Source: Paracoccus denitrificans (GTDB lineage: Bacteria; Pseudomonadota; Alphaproteobacteria; Rhodobacterales; Rhodobacteraceae). From it: a stretch of DNA of 31,101 nucleotides. Position 1 is the first letter of the stretch; every line of letters begins with the position of its first letter. The notes under the pieces were generated by a model. That model was not told the DNA's origin, searched no databases, and saw only the letters and a list, made by a program, of their open reading frames with translations. The position numbers and the translations under genes are program-made. Shown here in pieces: positions 20,115 through 27,589 of the stretch. Location of the stretch: NCBI GenBank assembly GCA_003240735.1, contig QFNE01000027.1, positions 1-31,101 of the forward strand, written 5' to 3'.

Positions 20115-21632
20115 ATGACGAAGCATGAAGAATTCGGCTTGAAAGGCGCGCCTTTCAAATCCCGCTACGACAACTTCATCGGCGGTAAATGGACCGCACC
20201 GAAGTCAGGTCGTTACATGGAAAACATCTCGCCTGTGACGGGCAACGTCGTCTGCGAAGTCGCGCGGTCCGATGCCTCGGATATAGAGGCCGCGCTGGAC
20301 GCGGCGCACGCGGCCAAGGCGGGCTGGGCTGCAGCGTCCACCACCGAGCGGTCGAACGCACTGCTGAAGATCGCCGACCGGATCGAACAGAACCTGGAAG
20401 CCATTGCCCTTGCCGAAACTTGGGACAACGGCAAACCGCTGCGCGAGACGATGGCTGCCGACATTCCGCTGGCCGTCGATCACTTCCGCTACTTCGCGGG
20501 TGCGATCCGGGCGCAGGAAGGTTCGATCGGGCAGATAGACGATGACACCGTCGCTTATCACTTCCACGAGCCGCTGGGCGTTGTGGGGCAGATCATCCCG
20601 TGGAACTTCCCGATCCTGATGGCCGCCTGGAAACTGGCGCCTGCACTGGCCGCCGGCAACTGCGTCGTGCTGAAGCCGGCCGAACAGACGCCCGCGTCGA
20701 TCATGTATCTGCTGGGCTTCATCGAAGACCTGCTGCCGCCGGGCGTTCTGAACATCGTCAACGGTACCGGGGCCGAGGTCGGCGCGCCGCTGTCGGCAAG
20801 CCCCCGGATCGCCAAGATCGCGTTCACCGGGTCCACCCCGGTCGGCAAGACGATCATGAAAGCCGCGGCCGAGAACCTGACCAACGTCACGCTGGAACTG
20901 GGCGGGAAAAGCCCGAACATCTTCTTCGCCGACATCATGGACGAGGATGACGACTTCCTGGACAAGGCGCTGGAAGGCTTCACGATGTTCGCGCTGAACC
21001 AGGGTGAGGTCTGTACCTGTCCGTCACGGGCACTGATCCAGGAATCGATCTACGACCGCTTCATGGAACGCGCGATCAAGCGGGTCGAGGCGATCCAGGC
21101 GGGCGATCCGCGTACGGCCAGCACCATGATCGGCGCGCAGGCCAGCAAGCAACAGTACGAAAAGATCCTGAGCTATATGGATATCGGCCTGAACGAAGGG
21201 GCGAAGGTCCTGACGGGTGGGGCCGCCAACCAGTTGGGTGGCGATCTGGACAACGGCTACTACATCAAGCCGACAGTCTTTGAAGGCACCAACAAGATGC
21301 GCGTCTTCCAGGAGGAAATCTTTGGACCAGTCGTTTCGGTCACGACCTTCAAGACCCCGGACGAGGCGATCGAAATTGCCAACGACACCGTCTTTGGTCT
21401 GGGTGCGGGCGTCTGGGCGCGGTCTGGCAACACCGCCTATCGCGCGGGTCGGGCCATTCAGGCCGGCCGGGTCTGGACGAACTGCTATCACCTGTATCCC
21501 GCGGGCGCGGCGTTCGGTGGGTACAAGCAGTCCGGTATCGGTCGCGAAAACCACAAGATGATGCTGGACCACTATCAGGAAACCAAGAACCTGCTGGTCA
21601 GCTACAACCCCAAGAAAATGGGCTTCTTCTGA
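20115..21632 (+). CDS. NAD-dependent aldehyde dehydrogenase, ExaC/AldB type
   Basis: This 505-aa enzyme oxidises short aldehydes such as acetaldehyde to acids. It matches the ExaC/AldB group in length, in the N-terminal FKSRYDNFIGGKWTAP and in the active-site motif NQGEVCTCPSRAL, with catalytic C300 and general base E261 (LELGGKSPN). Other conserved parts are IIPWNFPILMAAWKLAPAL and FTGSTPVG (cofactor fold) and EEIFGPVVSV. The start is ATG 20115; further upstream the frame only continues through the intergenic gap and into DNA antisense to the ABC-F gene. In related bacteria this type is induced during alcohol oxidation, but no alcohol dehydrogenase lies nearby. A GC-rich hairpin follows the stop. 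Confidence 0.93.
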   Translation: MTKHEEFGLKGAPFKSRYDNFIGGKWTAPKSGRYMENISPVTGNVVCEVARSDASDIEAALDAAHAAKAGWAAASTTERSNALLKIADRIEQNLEAIALAETWDNGKPLRETMAADIPLAVDHFRYFAGAIRAQEGSIGQIDDDTVAYHFHEPLGVVGQIIPWNFPILMAAWKLAPALAAGNCVVLKPAEQTPASIMYLLGFIEDLLPPGVLNIVNGTGAEVGAPLSASPRIAKIAFTGSTPVGKTIMKAAAENLTNVTLELGGKSPNIFFADIMDEDDDFLDKALEGFTMFALNQGEVCTCPSRALIQESIYDRFMERAIKRVEAIQAGDPRTASTMIGAQASKQQYEKILSYMDIGLNEGAKVLTGGAANQLGGDLDNGYYIKPTVFEGTNKMRVFQEEIFGPVVSVTTFKTPDEAIEIANDTVFGLGAGVWARSGNTAYRAGRAIQAGRVWTNCYHLYPAGAAFGGYKQSGIGRENHKMMLDHYQETKNLLVSYNPKKMGFF

Positions 21633-21641
21633 TCTGACACG

Positions 21642-21671
21642 GCCCCCTTTCCTCGTGCGCGGGAAGGGGGC
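21642..21671 (+). terminator. Possible terminator of the aldehyde dehydrogenase gene
   Basis: GCCCCCTTTCC (21642-21652) pairs with GGGAAGGGGGC (21661-21671) apart from one mismatch, over an eight-base loop, 10 bases after the stop. Only a broken T run (ACTTTCGTT) follows, so termination may be weak. Confidence 0.55.
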
Positions 21672-21715
21672 GCACTTTCGTTCTGTGCGGTTGTCTTGGG
21701 GCGGCCCCCGTGATA

Positions 21716-21741
21716 CCGCGGCGCCGCAATCGGCGGCGCGG
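21716..21741. other. Strong GC hairpin upstream of ndk
   Basis: CCGCGGCGCCG (21716-21726) and CGGCGGCGCGG (21731-21741) pair at 10 of 11 positions over the loop CAAT. There is no T run. It ends 26 bases before the ndk ATG and may be a 5'-leader structure or part of an imperfect repeat. Confidence 0.4.
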
Positions 21742-21767
21742 CCGCCCCTTATATCCAAGGTGACATC

Positions 21768-22190
21768 ATGGCCATCGAACGCACCCTTTCGATCATCAAA
21801 CCCGACGCGACCCGCCGTAACCTGACCGGCAAGATCAACCAGAAATTCGAAGACGCGGGTCTGCGCATCGTCGCGCAAAAACGCATCCACCTGTCCCCCG
21901 CACAGGCCGGCAAGTTCTACGAAGTGCACAAAGACCGCCCGTTCTATGGCGAGCTGGTCGAGTTCATGGCGTCCGAACCGGTCGTCGTGCAGGTTCTGGA
22001 AGGCGAAAACGCCATTGCCAAGAACCGCGAAGTGATGGGCGCCACGAACCCCGCCAACGCCGACGAAGGCACCGTGCGCAAGGAGTTCGCCCTGTCGGTC
22101 GGGGAAAACTCGGTCCACGGTTCGGACGCAGCCGACACCGCCAAAGAAGAGATCGCGTTCTTCTTTTCCGGTCTGGAACTGGTCGGCTGA
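21768..22190 (+). CDS. ndk: Nucleoside diphosphate kinase
   Basis: Ndk balances nucleoside triphosphate pools by moving the gamma phosphate from ATP to other NDPs through a phosphohistidine. At 140 aa it has the normal length. The catalytic H117 is in NSVHGSDA, and the motifs RTLSIIKPDATRRN at the start and GATNPANADEGTVRKEF are intact. The ribosome site AAGGTGA lies five bases before the ATG. It is a single-gene unit, with a strong terminator 28 bases after its stop. It supplies dNTPs made from the dNDP products of NrdEF, though the genes are far apart here. Confidence 0.97.
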   Translation: MAIERTLSIIKPDATRRNLTGKINQKFEDAGLRIVAQKRIHLSPAQAGKFYEVHKDRPFYGELVEFMASEPVVVQVLEGENAIAKNREVMGATNPANADEGTVRKEFALSVGENSVHGSDAADTAKEEIAFFFSGLELVG

Positions 22191-22217
22191 GCCACCGTCC
22201 CGTCACCTCTTGAAGTT

Positions 22218-22245
22218 GGGCCCCTTCCCGGGGCCCTTTTTCTTT
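22218..22245 (+). terminator. Rho-independent terminator of ndk
   Basis: GGGCCCC (22218-22224) pairs perfectly with GGGGCCC (22230-22236) over a five-base loop and is followed by TTTTTCTTT. It is a classic intrinsic terminator. Confidence 0.93.
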
Positions 22246-22270
22246 GCACACGCAGTTCGCTGTCCGCCAG

Positions 22271-22299
22271 TTGCGGCACGGCCAGCCAGCCGCTATGCC
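22271..22299 (+). promoter_or_regulatory. Candidate promoter of fabD
   Basis: TTGCGG (22271-22276) and TATGCC (22294-22299) are spaced by 17 bp, about 33 bases before the fabD ATG. The -10 hexamer is weak, so this is only a motif-based suggestion; the ndk terminator just upstream makes a separate promoter necessary. Confidence 0.35.
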
Positions 22300-22332
22300 C
22301 ACGGGTAACCGTTTCAAACAGGGGGAGCCGCC

Positions 22333-23259
22333 ATGCGTGCGTTCGTTTTTCCGGGGCAGGGCGCCCAGACCATCGGCATGGGCAAGGCGCTGGCCGATGG
22401 CTATCCAGCCGCGCGTGCCGTGTTTCAGGAAGTCGACGACGCCATCGGTGAGGACCTGTCGGGTCTGATCTGGACCGGCGACATCGAGACGCTGACGATG
22501 ACACGGAATGCGCAACCCGCGCTGATGGCGACATCCATCGCGGCCCTTCGCGCGCTGGAGGCGGAGGGGTTTTCGATTGCCGATGCGGAATACGTCGCCG
22601 GACATTCGCTGGGTGAGTATTCGGCCCTGTGCGCCGCGGGCGCGCTGACCGTGTCAGACACGGCGCGTCTGTTGCAGGTGCGTGGCAACGCCATGCAGGA
22701 GGCTGTCCCGGTTGGGGTTGGTGCGATGGCGGCGATCCTTGGTCTGGACTTTGCAACCGTCGACGCAATCGCACGCGAGGCGGCAGGCGATGAGGTCTGT
22801 CAGGCCGCAAACGACAACGATCCGGCGCAGGTCGTCGTGTCGGGCCACAAGGAGGCGGTCGAACGGGCCGCGGTTCTGGCCAAGGCGCAGGGTGCAAAGC
22901 GCGCGCTGATGCTGCCGGTGTCGGCGCCTTTTCACTGCGCGTTGATGCAACCCGCGGCCGCCGTCATGGCGGATGCGCTGGCCGGTGTCGAAATCCATGA
23001 ACCGGTCGTGCCGATCTTTGCCAATGTCACCGCAGAACCCGTGACCATGCCGGGCGCGATCCGTCGCCTGCTGGTCGAGCAGGTCACCGGCACGGTCCGC
23101 TGGCGCGAGACGGTGGCCAACATGTCTGATGCCGGCGTGACCGAGTTCTGGGAAATCGGGTCGGGCAAGGCGCTGAGCGGGATGATCCGCCGGATTGTGC
23201 CGGACGCGGTCACGAAGAATGTCGGTACGCCCGAAGATATCGCTGCACTGCGCGGCTGA
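22333..23259 (+). CDS. fabD: Malonyl-CoA:ACP transacylase
   Basis: FabD loads malonyl units from CoA onto the acyl carrier protein for fatty acid synthesis. The 308-aa protein has the entry motif FPGQGAQTIGMG (residues 6-17), the nucleophile S92 in GHSLGEYSAL, and H201 in VSAPFHCALM, both at the E. coli FabD numbers. A GGGGGAG ribosome site precedes the ATG. It is followed by fabG after 27 bases and then acpP, the usual fab cluster order in Rhodobacterales. Their common substrate is holo-ACP, encoded by acpP downstream. Confidence 0.96.
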   Translation: MRAFVFPGQGAQTIGMGKALADGYPAARAVFQEVDDAIGEDLSGLIWTGDIETLTMTRNAQPALMATSIAALRALEAEGFSIADAEYVAGHSLGEYSALCAAGALTVSDTARLLQVRGNAMQEAVPVGVGAMAAILGLDFATVDAIAREAAGDEVCQAANDNDPAQVVVSGHKEAVERAAVLAKAQGAKRALMLPVSAPFHCALMQPAAAVMADALAGVEIHEPVVPIFANVTAEPVTMPGAIRRLLVEQVTGTVRWRETVANMSDAGVTEFWEIGSGKALSGMIRRIVPDAVTKNVGTPEDIAALRG

Positions 23260-23286
23260 TCCAATACGGAAAGGAAGACCTCGGAC

Positions 23287-24024
23287 ATGTTTGATCTGAC
23301 GGGAAAGACGGCGCTGATCACCGGCGCATCGGGCGGCATCGGTGGCGCCATTGCGACGGCCCTTCACCAGGCTGGCGCGACGGTTGCGCTGTCGGGCACA
23401 CGCGAAACGCCGCTGCAGGAACTGGCGGCGTCACTGGGTGAACGTGCCCATGTCGTCACGGCAAACCTTGCCGATCCGGCGTCGGTCGAGGCGTTGCCCA
23501 AGGCCGCGGCCGAGGCGATGGGAAGCCTGGACATTCTGGTCAACAACGCCGGCATCACCCGTGACAACCTGTTCATGCGCATGTCGGACGACGAATGGGC
23601 GCAGGTGATCGACGTCAACCTGACGTCGTCGGCGCGGCTGGCGCGCGGGGTTCTGCGCGGGATGATGAAAGCGCGTTGGGGGCGCATCATCTCGATCACC
23701 TCGATCGTGGGGGCGACCGGCAATCCGGGACAGGCGAACTATGCCGCCGCGAAGGCGGGCCTGATCGGGATGTCGAAGAGCCTCGCCTATGAGGTCGCCT
23801 CGCGCGGGATCACGGTCAACTGCGTGGCGCCGGGGTTCATCGCGACCGCGATGACCGACAAGCTGAACGACGACCAGAAGGGCCGCATCCTGTCCCAGAT
23901 TCCCGCAGGGCGCATGGGCACGCCCGACGACATCGCGGCAGCGGTTCTTTATCTGGCGAGCGAACAGGCAGGCTATGTCACGGGCGCGACACTTCACGTG
24001 AACGGCGGCATGGCGATGCTGTAA
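23287..24024 (+). CDS. fabG: 3-oxoacyl-ACP reductase
   Basis: FabG is the NADPH-dependent ketoreductase of the fatty acid elongation cycle. The 245-aa short-chain dehydrogenase has TGASGGIG (residues 12-19), NNAGI (86-90) and the catalytic S139, Y152 and K156 (Ser-Tyr-x-x-x-Lys) in SITSIVGATGNPGQANYAAAK. The C-terminal VTGATLHVNGGMAML is typical of FabG. GGAAAGGAAG lies upstream of ATG 23287. It is co-oriented with fabD (27-bp gap) and acpP (165-bp gap with its own candidate promoter). Confidence 0.96.
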   Translation: MFDLTGKTALITGASGGIGGAIATALHQAGATVALSGTRETPLQELAASLGERAHVVTANLADPASVEALPKAAAEAMGSLDILVNNAGITRDNLFMRMSDDEWAQVIDVNLTSSARLARGVLRGMMKARWGRIISITSIVGATGNPGQANYAAAKAGLIGMSKSLAYEVASRGITVNCVAPGFIATAMTDKLNDDQKGRILSQIPAGRMGTPDDIAAAVLYLASEQAGYVTGATLHVNGGMAML

Positions 24025-24069
24025 CGGCTGGCATCGCAACGCTTGGCGTCGTTTGCCCTGCGAAACGGG

Positions 24070-24097
24070 TTGCAGATCACGCCTTCGTTGCTATATC
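24070..24097 (+). promoter_or_regulatory. Candidate internal promoter of acpP
   Basis: TTGCAG (24070-24075) and TATATC (24092-24097) are separated by 16 bp in the 165-bp fabG-acpP gap, giving a leader of roughly 85 nt. An extra promoter would fit the much higher amount of ACP that cells need relative to FabD and FabG. Confidence 0.5.
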
Positions 24098-24189
24098 CCG
24101 GCGTCAGGGCCGCAGGGAAACCGCCCGCGGCTGTCGTCGGTTATGCCGGCAACATCCGGGCGGATCGCCCGCAATTGAGGACGAGACAT

Positions 24190-24426
24190 ATGAGCGATAT
24201 TTCTGATCGCGTTAAGAAGATCGTTGTCGAGCATCTCGGCGTCGAAGAGGACAAGGTGACGGAAACGGCCTCGTTCATCGACGATCTGGGCGCAGACAGC
24301 CTTGACACTGTCGAACTGGTCATGGCGTTCGAAGAAGAATTCGGGATCGAAATCCCGGACGACGCTGCCGAAACGATCCAGACCTTCGGCGACGCGGTCA
24401 AGTTCATCGACCAGGCGACCGCCTGA
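24190..24426 (+). CDS. acpP: Acyl carrier protein
   Basis: AcpP carries growing acyl chains on a 4'-phosphopantetheine arm. The 78-aa acidic protein has the attachment serine S37 in the DSL motif (DLGADSLDTVELVMA), followed by the EEEFGIEIPDD recognition helix. I start it at ATG 24190, which gives the universal MSDISDRVKKIVV start and follows GAGGACGAG; the longer frame covers non-coding DNA. It is the last gene of fabD-fabG-acpP and is followed by a terminator with a UUCG loop. Confidence 0.97.
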   Translation: MSDISDRVKKIVVEHLGVEEDKVTETASFIDDLGADSLDTVELVMAFEEEFGIEIPDDAAETIQTFGDAVKFIDQATA

Positions 24427-24451
24427 TCTTGCCTTCGGCGAAAGCCTGATG

Positions 24452-24474
24452 CGGCGCCTTCGGGCGCCGTTTTT
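24452..24474 (+). terminator. Rho-independent terminator of acpP
   Basis: CGGCGCC (24452-24458) and GGCGCCG (24463-24469) close the stable tetraloop TTCG and are followed by five T. Confidence 0.93.
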
Positions 24475-24510
24475 CATGGCCAATCGCCTCAGGTTGAACG
24501 CTAGAGCTTC

Positions 24511-24543
24511 AAGGCCCGCCCCGATGACCGGGGCGGGCCTTTT
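24511..24543. terminator. Terminator at the end of the BMP transporter operon
   Basis: AAGGCCCGCCCC (24511-24522) and GGGGCGGGCCTT (24530-24541) form a perfect 12-bp stem over a seven-base loop. It begins three bases past the reverse-strand stop at 24547. The T run is better on the forward strand (TTTT) than on the reverse, so it may also back up the acpP terminator. Confidence 0.8.
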
Positions 24544-24546
24544 CGA

Positions 24547-25626
24547 TTACTTGGGCAGTTGCGCGTCGATGCCTTCGACAAAGAACGCCATTGACGACAG
24601 GTCTTCGTCGGATGCCTTCTGGCCGTCGGCCAGCCATTCGGTCCCATCCTGCTTCTTCAGTGGCCCGGTGAAGGGGTGGTATTCGCCCGATGCGATCTGG
24701 GCGGTCAGGGCTTCTGCCTCGGCCTTCACATCGGCAGGCACGGCGTCGGTGATCGCGCCGATCTCGACCTCACCGTCGCCGATCCCCAGCCAAACACCTT
24801 CGGATTTCCACGTGCCGTCCAGAACCTGACCGACGCGCTTGATGTAGTAGGGCGCCCAGTTGTCGATGATGGCGCTGACGCGTGGGGTCGGGGCAAAGTT
24901 CGACATGTCGGATGCCTGACCGAAGCCGATCCCTTTGGCTTCCTGCAGTTTGGCCATCGGCGCGGTGGAATCGGTGTGCTGCAGGATGACGTCGACGCCT
25001 TCGGCGATCAGTGCGGCGGCGGCATCGGCCTCTTTCGCGGGGTCGAACCACGTATAGGCCCAGACGATCTTCATCTGGACGTCCGGGTTCACCTTGCGGG
25101 CGTGGATGAACGACGCGTTGATCCCCTGGATGTTTTCCGGGATCGGGAACGAGCCGATATAGCCGATCTTGTTCGACTTGGTCATGCGGCCTGCGATGGT
25201 TCCCATGACGGCGCGGCCCTCATAGAAGCGGGCATCATAGGTCGCGACGTTGTCCGCGCGCTTGTAGCCGGTCGCGTGTTCGAACTTCACGTCCGGGAAT
25301 TTCTTGGCGACGTTGGCGACGGCGTCCATGAAGCCGAAGCTGGTGGCAAAGATCAGCTTGTTGCCAGCCAGTGCCAGCTGGGTCAGGGCACGCTCGGCAT
25401 CAGCGCCTTCGGGCACGCTTTCGATGAAGCTGGTCTGGATCTTGTCGCCGTATTCCTTTTCCAGCGCCTGACGGCCCTGATCGTGCTGATAGCTCCACCC
25501 TCCGTCACCCACGGGGCCGACATAGATGAAGCCGACCTTCAGCGGCTCGGCAGTCTGGGCACGGGCGGGCAGGGCGGCTGCCACTGCTGCGGCACCTGCG
25601 GTGGCAAGAAGGGTTCTGCGATCCAT
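24547..25626 (-). CDS. BMP-family nucleoside ABC transporter substrate-binding protein
   Basis: A 359-aa periplasmic binding protein of the BMP (PnrA-like) family, which captures purine nucleosides for ABC import. It has a signal peptide starting MDRRTLLATAG and ending ARA-QT (cut near residue 23); the RRTLL pattern is Tat-like. The family segments are clear: VGFIYVGPVGDGGWSYQHDQ, FATSFGFMDAVANVAKKFPD, YDARFYEGRAVMG and VDVILQHTDST. It is the distal gene of the operon, 17 bases after the second permease, with a CGGAGTGA ribosome site. The actual substrate (nucleoside, xanthine or another purine) cannot be read from sequence alone. Confidence 0.93.
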   Translation of the reverse strand: MDRRTLLATAGAAAVAAALPARAQTAEPLKVGFIYVGPVGDGGWSYQHDQGRQALEKEYGDKIQTSFIESVPEGADAERALTQLALAGNKLIFATSFGFMDAVANVAKKFPDVKFEHATGYKRADNVATYDARFYEGRAVMGTIAGRMTKSNKIGYIGSFPIPENIQGINASFIHARKVNPDVQMKIVWAYTWFDPAKEADAAAALIAEGVDVILQHTDSTAPMAKLQEAKGIGFGQASDMSNFAPTPRVSAIIDNWAPYYIKRVGQVLDGTWKSEGVWLGIGDGEVEIGAITDAVPADVKAEAEALTAQIASGEYHPFTGPLKKQDGTEWLADGQKASDEDLSSMAFFVEGIDAQLPK

Positions 25627-25643
25627 GGGTCACTCCGTTTGAA

Positions 25644-26519
25644 TCAGCGGGTTGCGTGGAAATTGCGGCCCAGCGATGCGGGCCCGGCCCCGGCGCGTCC
25701 CCGCCGGATGCCAGAAATGACGACCAGAACGACAATCGTGGCCAGATAGGGCGCCATCGCCAGCACATGAACGGGCACAGCCCATCCGGCGATCTGCGCG
25801 CGAAGCTGGATGACGGACACCCCCCCGAAAAGCGCCGCGCCCAGCAGAGCGCCCCACGGGTTCCACTGCGCAAAGACGACAATCGCCAGCGCGATCCAGC
25901 CGGCGCCTGCGGTCATGCCTTCGGTCCATTGCGGCACGATCGCCAGCGACAGATACGCGCCCCCCATGCCCGCCATGGCGCCACCAAAGGCGATGGCCGC
26001 CAGCCGCGTCGCGCGCACCTTGTAGCCAAGGCCGTGGGCGGCGTCGTGGTTTTCCCCGATGCTGCGCAGGACCAGACCGGCCCGGCTGCGGTTCAGAAAC
26101 AACCACACCAGCGGGACGAGCAGAAACGCCACCCAGATGGCCGGGTTCAGACCCAGCGGGCCGCCGGGCATCGACGGGGCCTTGATCCCCTCATACGGTT
26201 TCCCGAGCATGGCGGTCAGGCCCAGACCAAACATCGTCAGTGCAAGGCCGGTCGCCACCTGATTGGTCAGCAGATACTGCGTCAGCAGACCAAAGATCAT
26301 GGACACCGCAGCCCCGGCAACCGCCGCCGCCACGAACCCCGCCAGCGGCCCGCCAGTCGCATGCGCTGCGGCGAACCCGGCCAGTGCGCCGGTGATCATC
26401 ATGCCTTCCACGCCCAAGTTGAGCACGCCGGATCGTTCGACGACCAGCTCCCCCAACGCCGCGAACAGGATGGGCGTCGCCGCGGACAGCAGCAGAATCA
26501 GCGTGGTGGTATCGATCAT
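25644..26519 (-). CDS. Nucleoside ABC transporter permease (second subunit, YufQ-like)
   Basis: A 291-aa inner-membrane permease of the BMP-associated importer. It begins MIDTTTLILLLSAATPILFA and contains the family motif ELVVERSGVLNLGVEGMM and the coupling-helix region RSIGENHDAAHGLGYKV that docks on the ATPase. About eight or nine hydrophobic segments can be traced. I place the start at 26519, overlapping the preceding permease stop by four bases (ATGA); the longer frame is inside that gene. It pairs with the other permease to form the channel. Confidence 0.92.
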   Translation of the reverse strand: MIDTTTLILLLSAATPILFAALGELVVERSGVLNLGVEGMMITGALAGFAAAHATGGPLAGFVAAAVAGAAVSMIFGLLTQYLLTNQVATGLALTMFGLGLTAMLGKPYEGIKAPSMPGGPLGLNPAIWVAFLLVPLVWLFLNRSRAGLVLRSIGENHDAAHGLGYKVRATRLAAIAFGGAMAGMGGAYLSLAIVPQWTEGMTAGAGWIALAIVVFAQWNPWGALLGAALFGGVSVIQLRAQIAGWAVPVHVLAMAPYLATIVVLVVISGIRRGRAGAGPASLGRNFHATR

Positions 26520-27589
26520 CGCGCGTCCCTTCTGATGCGGAACCGGGTCAGCGTGTCGAACGCCAGCAGAAAGAACAGCAGCATCCCCTGGAAGACTTGA
26601 ACGGTCGCCGCAGGCAGCTGCAGCGTCAGCTGCGCCAGTTCGCCGCCGATATAGGTCAGCGCCAGCAGCAGCCCGGCCAACAGGATGCCCAGCGGATGCA
26701 GACGTCCCAGAAACGCCACGATGATGGCGGTGAAGCCATAGCCAGAGCCGAAGCCATCGGTGACCTGACCGGCGGGACCCGCAACCTCGAACATCCCGGC
26801 CAGACCGGCCAACGCGCCGGAGAGGCCAAGGCAGAAGGCGACCAGCATCTGCGGCTTGACGCCCGCCAGCCGCGCCGCACGGGGGGCAAGGCCTGCCGCA
26901 CGGATCTGCAGGCCGCGCAGGTGGCGGCTCATCAAAAACCACGTGGCCAGCACGGCGATCAGCGCGGCGATGACCCCCCAGTGGATGCCTGTGCCGTCGA
27001 TCAGCTCAGGGTTTGACGCGGGCGTATATTGCTGAAGGTTGCGCGACCCGGGCATGCCGTAGCCTTCGGGGTTCTTCATCGGACCGAACGCCATCCACGC
27101 GGCCATCTTCTGCGCCACGTAAACCAGCATCAGCGACACCAGAATCTCGGACGCTCCGAACCAGTTGCGTAGCATCGCGGGGATCATCCCCCATGCCCAT
27201 CCGCCCAAGGCACCTGCGACGACCATGGCCGGGAAGATCCACGCGCCTTCCGACGGATAAGCCGCCAGCGCGACGGCCGCGCCCGACAGGCCGCCGATGA
27301 TGTACTGCCCCTCGGCCCCAATGTTCCAGATGCCGGCACGGAACCCGATCGACAGCCCGCACGCGATCAGGATCAGCGGCGCCGCCTTGACCAGCAACTG
27401 GGGTCGCGAATACCCGGCGGCAGGTCCGAAGAGCGGGTCCCAGAAGATCGTGCGGATCGCCGCGACCGGGTTGATGCCCATGGCCCAGAACAACAGGCCG
27501 CCCGCCACCATCGTCGCGATGACCGCAAGGATGGGCGTGGCAATTTCCAGCCAGATGGGCGCGCGGGGGCGGGGTTCAAGCCGCAGCAT
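26516..27589 (-). CDS. Nucleoside ABC transporter permease (first subunit, YufP-like)
   Basis: A 357-aa inner-membrane permease. The family marker GLSIGFRAGIWNIGAEGQYI is present, with FGASEILVSLMLVYVAQ and the ATPase-docking region LRGLQIRAAGLAPRAARLAGV. The N-terminus reads MLRLEPRPRAPIWLEIATP, a short cytoplasmic lead before the first helix. Its start overlaps the end of the ATPase gene by 14 bases and its end overlaps the second permease by four, so the three are tightly coupled. Confidence 0.93.
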   Translation of the reverse strand: MLRLEPRPRAPIWLEIATPILAVIATMVAGGLLFWAMGINPVAAIRTIFWDPLFGPAAGYSRPQLLVKAAPLILIACGLSIGFRAGIWNIGAEGQYIIGGLSGAAVALAAYPSEGAWIFPAMVVAGALGGWAWGMIPAMLRNWFGASEILVSLMLVYVAQKMAAWMAFGPMKNPEGYGMPGSRNLQQYTPASNPELIDGTGIHWGVIAALIAVLATWFLMSRHLRGLQIRAAGLAPRAARLAGVKPQMLVAFCLGLSGALAGLAGMFEVAGPAGQVTDGFGSGYGFTAIIVAFLGRLHPLGILLAGLLLALTYIGGELAQLTLQLPAATVQVFQGMLLFFLLAFDTLTRFRIRRDAR

